Below, in pieces: positions 59,168 to 64,000 of a stretch of 64,000 nt of DNA (positions are counted from its first letter, which is position 1; each line of letters begins with the position of its first letter). Under the pieces are notes generated by a model. It was not told the DNA's origin. It worked only from the letters and a program-made list of their open reading frames with translations, and did no database searches. The position numbers were made by a program, and so were the translations under genes. The stretch is from Hemibagrus wyckioides. Lineage: Eukaryota; Chordata; Actinopteri; Siluriformes; Bagridae. Location of the stretch: positions 10,052,428 through 10,116,427 of the forward strand of contig NC_080711.1 of the NCBI RefSeq assembly GCF_019097595.1. Reading direction: 5' to 3'.

Positions 59168-60690
59168 GTGTATATTGAAGATGATTTAGCAGACCAAAGT
59201 AATATTTAGAAACTAGGCTTGCTTGCAAGCCATCATTCAGCTTGTTTTGATCGAGCTAATTTTCCTTTTTACAACAGTGAACTCATTTTCTCCATCTTTA
59301 GCAAAGGGCGAGCGTCATCATCATCATCATCATCATCATCAGCTGAAGATTACAGCCTGAAAACAACTCTTAGGTGGATGAGCCTTCAGAAAAGTGCCAC
59401 TTATTCCCTGAAGTCCAGCGTGGAATGACCTCAACACTCCTTAAAATGAACATGTAGGAGAACAAACTGAGAGAAAGTCGCCAAAATCTCTTCCTATAAT
59501 AATTTTATTATCTGAGATTGGTATTCCTGGGATTGTAGAGGTGGGGAAGCAGTACTTTTACACGGATACCGAGCCTAGCTATTTTACTAGGCTCGAGTTT
59601 TTAACCTTAATATTATGGAAATGCATTTAAAACTACTTTTGGAGCAGATGTTATGTTAAGGAATTGATTACAATGGGCGGCTGCGTTATGCTTTCATTAG
59701 GCAGTTCCTTTGTTTTTGCATCGAAATGACAGAAAAATTGGGATTATTAATTATTATAGGTAGGAATGATGCTTAAGACAGTAAAGCTTTTAAACTAGAT
59801 GAACGAACAAATGTATAGTTGATGCCTCAGATGTTGAAGAAATACAGTTTTAAGCACATGTATGTTTATTGCTCATTAAATCAATTATATTAAAATCGTA
59901 AATAAATAAAATATTCTCCGTTACCTTTGTTAGGGTAAACGAATTAAATTTGATTCGTTTCGATGTTTTATTTTAATATAAATTATTTATATCGTTTTGT
60001 TTTCACCTATAAGGTTTTTTTTGACGTTAAGGATCATTAGACGAAAAATAATAATTGTTTTTAATGAATTTATACCAACAGGTAATTAATTAAATTTTGT
60101 GAAAAGATTTTAAGTATATAATCAGCCTCATATTTGTACAATTTTTTGTGCCTTTTTAATCTATATAATTGCGTTTTAATTGTACGTAATTTGTCTATGA
60201 CAAATTGAATGCATTATATTTTATTTTAAAATACAATAACCTAAAATTTATTCATTTATACTATTTATATGTGCGTTTCCTGCGCGTGCGTGATTAAGGC
60301 GTAGCTCTCCAGCTACTGAGCTGATGATGCAGAAGGTTGATTTAAATTGTTAAGCATATATCGCATAAACATAACTCAAAGCACCCAAGCTAAATAAGTT
60401 ATGTCTGTAGAATAAAAAAAATGGATCTTACTAAGCATAGCGATGTAATAGCTGAAACATTCACAAAACAGGTCTTCAGAGGTATTAGTCCTGATGTAAA
60501 CATCTCTGCATGCAAAATAAATATTTGGGATAAAAAATAACGAAATTTCTGCATGGGAGAAAAAAAAAATGCTCATGGACATTTAGGCTAGACTGACTTG
60601 AAACGATTTATTCCAAAGGCTTAGAGGATTGAGCAGATCCGGTGGATACCTAAAGAGCTGCAGAATATGTATAATTATGAATATGTACGT
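59168..60690. other. Intergenic DNA, nothing recognised
   Basis: Very AT-rich, with an (ATC)n run at 59312-59341. No gene seen. Confidence 0.65.
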
Positions 60691-60694
60691 ATTT

Positions 60695-60810
60695 TACATT
60701 TACATTCAGAGCGACTCACATTTTGTTCTCATTTATACAAATGAGCAATTAAGGGTTAAGGGCCTTGTTCAGGGGCCCAGCAGTGGCAGCTTGATCAGTA
60801 GTCCCAACAC
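60695..60810. repeat. Fish interspersed repeat fragment
   Basis: 'tttacattcagagcgactca', 'gagcaattaagggttaaggg' and 'cttgttcaggggcccagcag' in this order are typical of a widespread short repeat in fish genomes, probably a non-autonomous DNA transposon. Confidence 0.6.
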
Positions 60811-61294
60811 CTTAAACACTAAGCCTCCACATCCCTATCCATTTTCCATTTTCCATTCCATCCACATCCATTTTCACCGTATTGTTGACGTGGTAGTGGA
60901 AAAATAAGGTGAAACTCACTAACAAATAACCTGTGAAAGTTATTGTGGTTATTGTAGCTGTAAAGGCATGTCACTTGAATATAACAGGATTAAAAATCTC
61001 ACAGTAATGCTCCTTATTAGACGCACATCATCTTATCTATCTATTCCTACAACAAAAAGGGATGCTTAAAGTTTCTAAGCCTCTGTTCTAGGGCAAGGAA
61101 CATCACTAGAGTTGAAAGCATAAAATTATTCATGCATGCATACACGGGGGCTACAAAATATGTAAACCTTCCATAACATAAACCACATCCGCGATGCCAC
61201 GCGATACGATGCAGTCCACCTAGAGGCGATAATGATCCTAGTAGCTGGTTGTGCAAAGGCGTCATTATATTTATAAAAGAAGAAGAAATCCCAA

Positions 61295-61355
61295 CACTAG
61301 GAGGCGGGGCTTATTCTGACCAATGAGAATCGCGCGGGCAAGTTTCAAAACAAAA
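61295..61355 (+). promoter_or_regulatory. Cell-cycle type promoter of the zwint-like gene
   Basis: A GC box (GGCGGGGC 61303-61310), a CCAAT box (61320-61324), a CDE-like GCGGG (61334-61338), a spacer of exactly four bases and a CHR-like TTCAAA in reverse orientation within TTTCAAA (61343-61349) come just before the ATG. CDE/CHR plus CCAAT is the known layout of late cell-cycle (DREAM/MuvB) promoters. This fits a kinetochore gene. Confidence 0.5.
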
Positions 61356-61378
61356 ATGGCGACAGAAAGAGCAGTCGC
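61356..61378 (+). CDS. zwint: zwint-like exon 1
   Basis: ATG in 'acaaaaatggcgaca', donor gtacgt at 61379. Encodes MATERAV and part of an Ala codon. Confidence 0.65.
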
Positions 61379-63451
61379 GTACGTAGGATTTTTTTTTTTT
61401 TTTTTGGAATGCACTAATAAACGATGAAAGAAAACAGTATGATTATACGTATAGCTATTTTTGCATAAATGATTCAGGGATCTAAGTAGATTAAAGGATT
61501 TTACAAGGATTTTTGCTATGCAAGTAACGTGAGCCTCTAGTCAGTAGTGCTTACCGCCGCGTCAGGATGATAGACATTATGCTTATCGTTGAATATTTGT
61601 TATTTTTGTCTTGTCTTGAATGTAGGACACTTGAAAGAACTGACCCTTCTCTACTGAGGACATGCGATTCCACCGAGGCTCAGGACGCAGGAGAGGGACA
61701 GGTTATGACAGCTTATTTCATGGTGAGCATTGGTGCAGGTGACAGGTTTCTAACCCTGATCCTGGAGTTCCCTCTGTTCGTGTTTTTTTTTCCTGCACCA
61801 GACATACCTAGAAGGGCTCATAAGCAAGGATGTTAGAGCAGAGAAAATACTAAAATGTTCAGGATAATGTACACTATATTGCCAAAAGTTTTGGGACACG
61901 CCTCCAAATTATTGAATTCAGGGGTTGGGTCTCGGCCCCTTAGTTCCAGTGAAAGGAACTCTTAATGCTTCAGCATACCAAGACATTTTGGACAATTTCA
62001 TGCTCCCAACTTTGTTTGAACAGTTTGGGGATGACCCCTTCCTCTTCCAACATGACTGTACACCAGTGCACAAAGCAAGGTCCATAAAGACATGGATGAG
62101 TCCTGACCTCAACCTTTGAGATTGAGTGGAGACCCTGAACCATTTCAAAACTGGGACGTCTGCCTTTACATGCATATGAATTTAATATGGAGTTGACCCG
62201 TCCTTTGCAGCTATAACTCTTCTGGGAAGGCTTTCCACAAGGTTTAGGAGTGTGTTTGTGGGAATTTTTGACCATTCCTCTAGAAGCGCATTTGTGAGGT
62301 CAGGCACTGATGCTGGAGGAGAAGGCCTGGCTCGCAGTCTCTGCTTTAATTCATCCCAAAGATGTTCTATCAAGTTGAGGTCAGGACTCTGGTCCTCCAC
62401 ACCAAACTCACTCATCCATGTCTTTATGGACCTTGCTTTGTGCACTGGTGTGCAGTCATGTTGGAACAGGAAGGGGTCATTCCCAAACTGTTCCCACAAA
62501 GTTGGGAGCATAAATTTGTCCAAAATGTCTTGGTATGATGAAGCATTAAGAGTTCTTTTCACTGTAACTAAGGGGCCGAGCCCAACCCCTGAAAAACAAC
62601 ACCTGAATTCAATGATTTGGAGGGGTGTCCCAAAACTTTTGGCAATATAGTGTATCTGTGGTCTAGATGAACATTAGCAGACAAGAAAACCCTCAGACCA
62701 ATTATATATTTGCTTAATAAATATAGACATGAAGTGCTGTCATTCTTCACATTGTCTTATATGTATCTGTATTCATTTTTCCTGTATGTACCTGTGCCTT
62801 GTTTCTGTTGTGTAGGACTGCAGGCGGAAACAGAAGATCATGTGCCAGCAGTATGGTGTGATGGATGATATGTTTAAGCTTCTTGCAGGTCTGGAGTCAG
62901 CAGAGCAGTTCCTGAATGAACCCTGTCCACCTAAACCAGGTGAGAAGGATTTTTGGGGGATGGGGTGGGTCCTGGGGTGAGGCTTTTTTCTTACAGTAGG
63001 AAATACTAATTGATTGCTAATGTACACAGACGCTGAGGCCAGCACTCCCTGGAAGGCTTTGAAGGCAGAGTATCTTGAGCAAGTCCAGGAAGTGGAAGGG
63101 CTGATAGGCACGCTGGTGGAGCGCATGGAAGAGCTACTCCAAAAACGGCAAAAGCTGGAGGCTCTGCTGGTATCCCTGGAAAAAAAAGTACTTTGATTTA
63201 GTTCTTTTTTTTGTCTCTTTTTCTTTATCCCATGAAGTGAATGGCTTTTCTTTTAGCAAGACATTTTTGTTTTCACAAAATCATCTCGAATTCTTCTCCA
63301 GATTAATCTTTTTTGTGTGGCCTTATTGGAGATAATATATAAAGATCCTTCTGTGAATTACGCTCACTGACTAAATAAATATGATCTCTTTCAGAAAGAG
63401 GAGTACAAGGAACAGGAAAGAGTTGTACTACACTCGAAGCAGAGAGCTGAA
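61356..63451 (+). CDS. zwint: ZWINT-like (ZW10 interactor) kinetochore protein, 5' part of gene
   Basis: Exons 61356-61378, 61626-61722, 62816-62939, 63030-63187 and 63395-63451 join in frame to 153 codons and continue beyond the window (donor gtaagt at 63452). The product starts MATERAVATLERTDPSLL. It then has YFMDCRRKQKIMCQQYGVMD, an LLAGLESAEQFL segment, and a long coiled coil from WKALKAEYLEQVQEVE to KEEYKEQERVVLHSKQ. This order and spacing recall ZWINT, whose human protein has a 'VVDSQKKDKLLCSQ' stretch followed by 'WKELKATYREHVEAI' and an extended coiled coil. In the family, ZWINT links the KNL1/MIS12 platform to ZW10 and the RZZ complex for checkpoint signalling and dynein recruitment. 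The assignment rests on remembered similarity in a fast-evolving family; another coiled-coil kinetochore protein is the main alternative. A rearranged Tc1 element sits in intron 2. Confidence 0.7.
61626..61722 (+). CDS. zwint: zwint-like exon 2
   Basis: Acceptor gaatgtag, donor gtgagc. Encodes TLERTDPSLLRTCDSTEAQD then AGEGQVMTAYFM. Confidence 0.7.
61870..62654. mobile_element. Rearranged (foldback-type) Tc1/mariner element in zwint-like intron 2
   Basis: Both ends carry the same terminal repeat in inverted orientation: 'cactatattgccaaaagttt' from 61872 and its complement ending 'ggcaatatagtg' at 62652, flanked by TA. The left arm (61925-62119, +) and the right arm (62182-62562, -) encode overlapping parts of the same transposase half (LNASAYQDILDNFMLPTL on the left; LNASSYQDILDKFMLPTLW on the right). 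The two gene pieces therefore converge. The right arm continues to the C terminus AAKDGSTPY-stop. No N-terminal DNA-binding domain is present. Confidence 0.85.
62182..62562 (-). pseudogene. Tc1-like transposase C-terminal fragment
   Basis: 126 codons: LNASSYQDILDKFMLPTLWE, then FLFQHDCTPVHKARSIKTWM, SPDLNLIEHLWDELKQRLRA, and LVESLPRRVIAAKDGSTPY. It holds two of the three DDE-domain acidic motifs but no N-terminal half. Confidence 0.85.
62816..62939 (+). CDS. zwint: zwint-like exon 3
   Basis: Acceptor ttgtgtag, donor gtgaga. Encodes DCRRKQKIMCQQYGVMDDMF through SAEQFLNEPCPPKP. Confidence 0.75.
63030..63187 (+). CDS. zwint: zwint-like exon 4 (coiled coil)
   Basis: Acceptor gtacacag, donor gtactt. 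Encodes AEASTPWKALKAEYLEQVQE and the heptad-rich VERMEELLQKRQKLEALLVS. Confidence 0.75.
63395..63451 (+). CDS. zwint: zwint-like exon 5 (coiled coil, gene continues)
   Basis: Acceptor tctttcag, donor gtaagt. Encodes KEEYKEQERVVLHSKQRAE in frame with exon 4. Confidence 0.7.
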
Positions 63452-64000
63452 GTAAGTTTTTATTTAGTAGTTTGATCATGAATCAACTCACGTCCAAGTG
63501 CAAAAGGAAAAGTTGACCAGTTTTAAAACTGGGAAAGACAAAATATATATCCATTTTAAATATATCCATATTTACTGAGTTATGGGACAAAAGAAATCTG
63601 CTGTGGGTCACTTTGACTGCAGTTTAAAAGGCAATTCACAATCAGAGCACTGTGTCAGGGTTATCGGGTAAGAACAAAATCACACCCCAGTATCAAGCGT
63701 TGTTAAAAGTCAGACTACCCTTTGACAGGCTGGAGCCGAAACCAACCCGGAGAGAGAGTGTGAGAGCATATGACTGTGTAAATGTACAGGAGTCAGGGAG
63801 TGAATGAATCTAATATTATTCTTAACAATTGTAAATATTAAGCTGCTGAAACATTACTGATACTCAGTCTGATTTATTGCTGTTGTGCAGTTTATATTGT
63901 TATCCTGTCATGAAATTAAATAACCTGGTGTGATGGTTGCAATAGCCAGATGGTGATTAATGGATGATGTGAGTGCTTCAAGGCCTCTGCTTGACCTCTT
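63452..64000 (+). other. zwint-like intron 5 (to window end)
   Basis: No further exon of the coiled coil was recognised before the window ends. Confidence 0.5.

Overview
The window is vertebrate nuclear DNA, most likely from a teleost fish. It has multi-exon genes with GT-AG introns and compact exons in AT-rich surroundings. It also carries many Tc1/mariner remnants, a tRNA-derived SINE and numerous microsatellites. The repeat families resemble those of catfish-like and other teleosts, but the species cannot be fixed from the sequence alone. There are no bacterial operons, CRISPR arrays or confident RNA genes. All three protein genes lie on the + strand.

Layout. Positions 1-4272 hold the last four coding exons of ube2z (E2 ubiquitin/FAT10-conjugating enzyme), followed by its 3' UTR and a reverse-strand Tc1 relic. 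From about 5 to 16 kb is intergenic DNA with microsatellites, two promoter-like CpG/CCAAT patches and retroposon and MITE fragments. Positions about 16.1-56.9 kb hold a complete igf2bp1 gene (IGF2 mRNA-binding protein 1: 2 RRM + 4 KH domains, 15 coding exons, 597 codons, stop at 51884-51886). Its intron 2 is about 26 kb and its long 3' UTR carries let-7 seed matches. From about 57 to 61.3 kb is intergenic DNA with a small internally deleted Tc1 element. Positions 61356-63451 hold the first five coding exons of a gene whose product resembles ZWINT (ZW10 interactor, a kinetochore protein). Its promoter has CCAAT, CDE-like and CHR-like motifs, and it runs off the window.

ube2z beside igf2bp1 matches the human 17q21 gene order, which supports calling this paralogue igf2bp1 rather than igf2bp2 or igf2bp3. 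The protein sequence supports the same choice. snf8 and gip, which lie between them in human, were not seen here, and a zwint-like gene follows igf2bp1. The genes are neighbours and do not form a pathway: UBE2Z acts in UBA6-dependent conjugation, IGF2BP1 in cytoplasmic mRNA stability and localisation, and ZWINT at kinetochores.

The points most worth a second look are the let-7 sites laid out relative to possible alternative poly(A) signals in the igf2bp1 3' UTR, the scattered YY1-like motifs in its 26-kb intron, a (CT)n microsatellite serving as the polypyrimidine tract of exon 5, a CDE/CHR-like cell-cycle promoter ahead of the zwint-like gene, a snap-back palindrome at 40.6 kb, and several rearranged Tc1 relics. 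No clearly new biological system was found.
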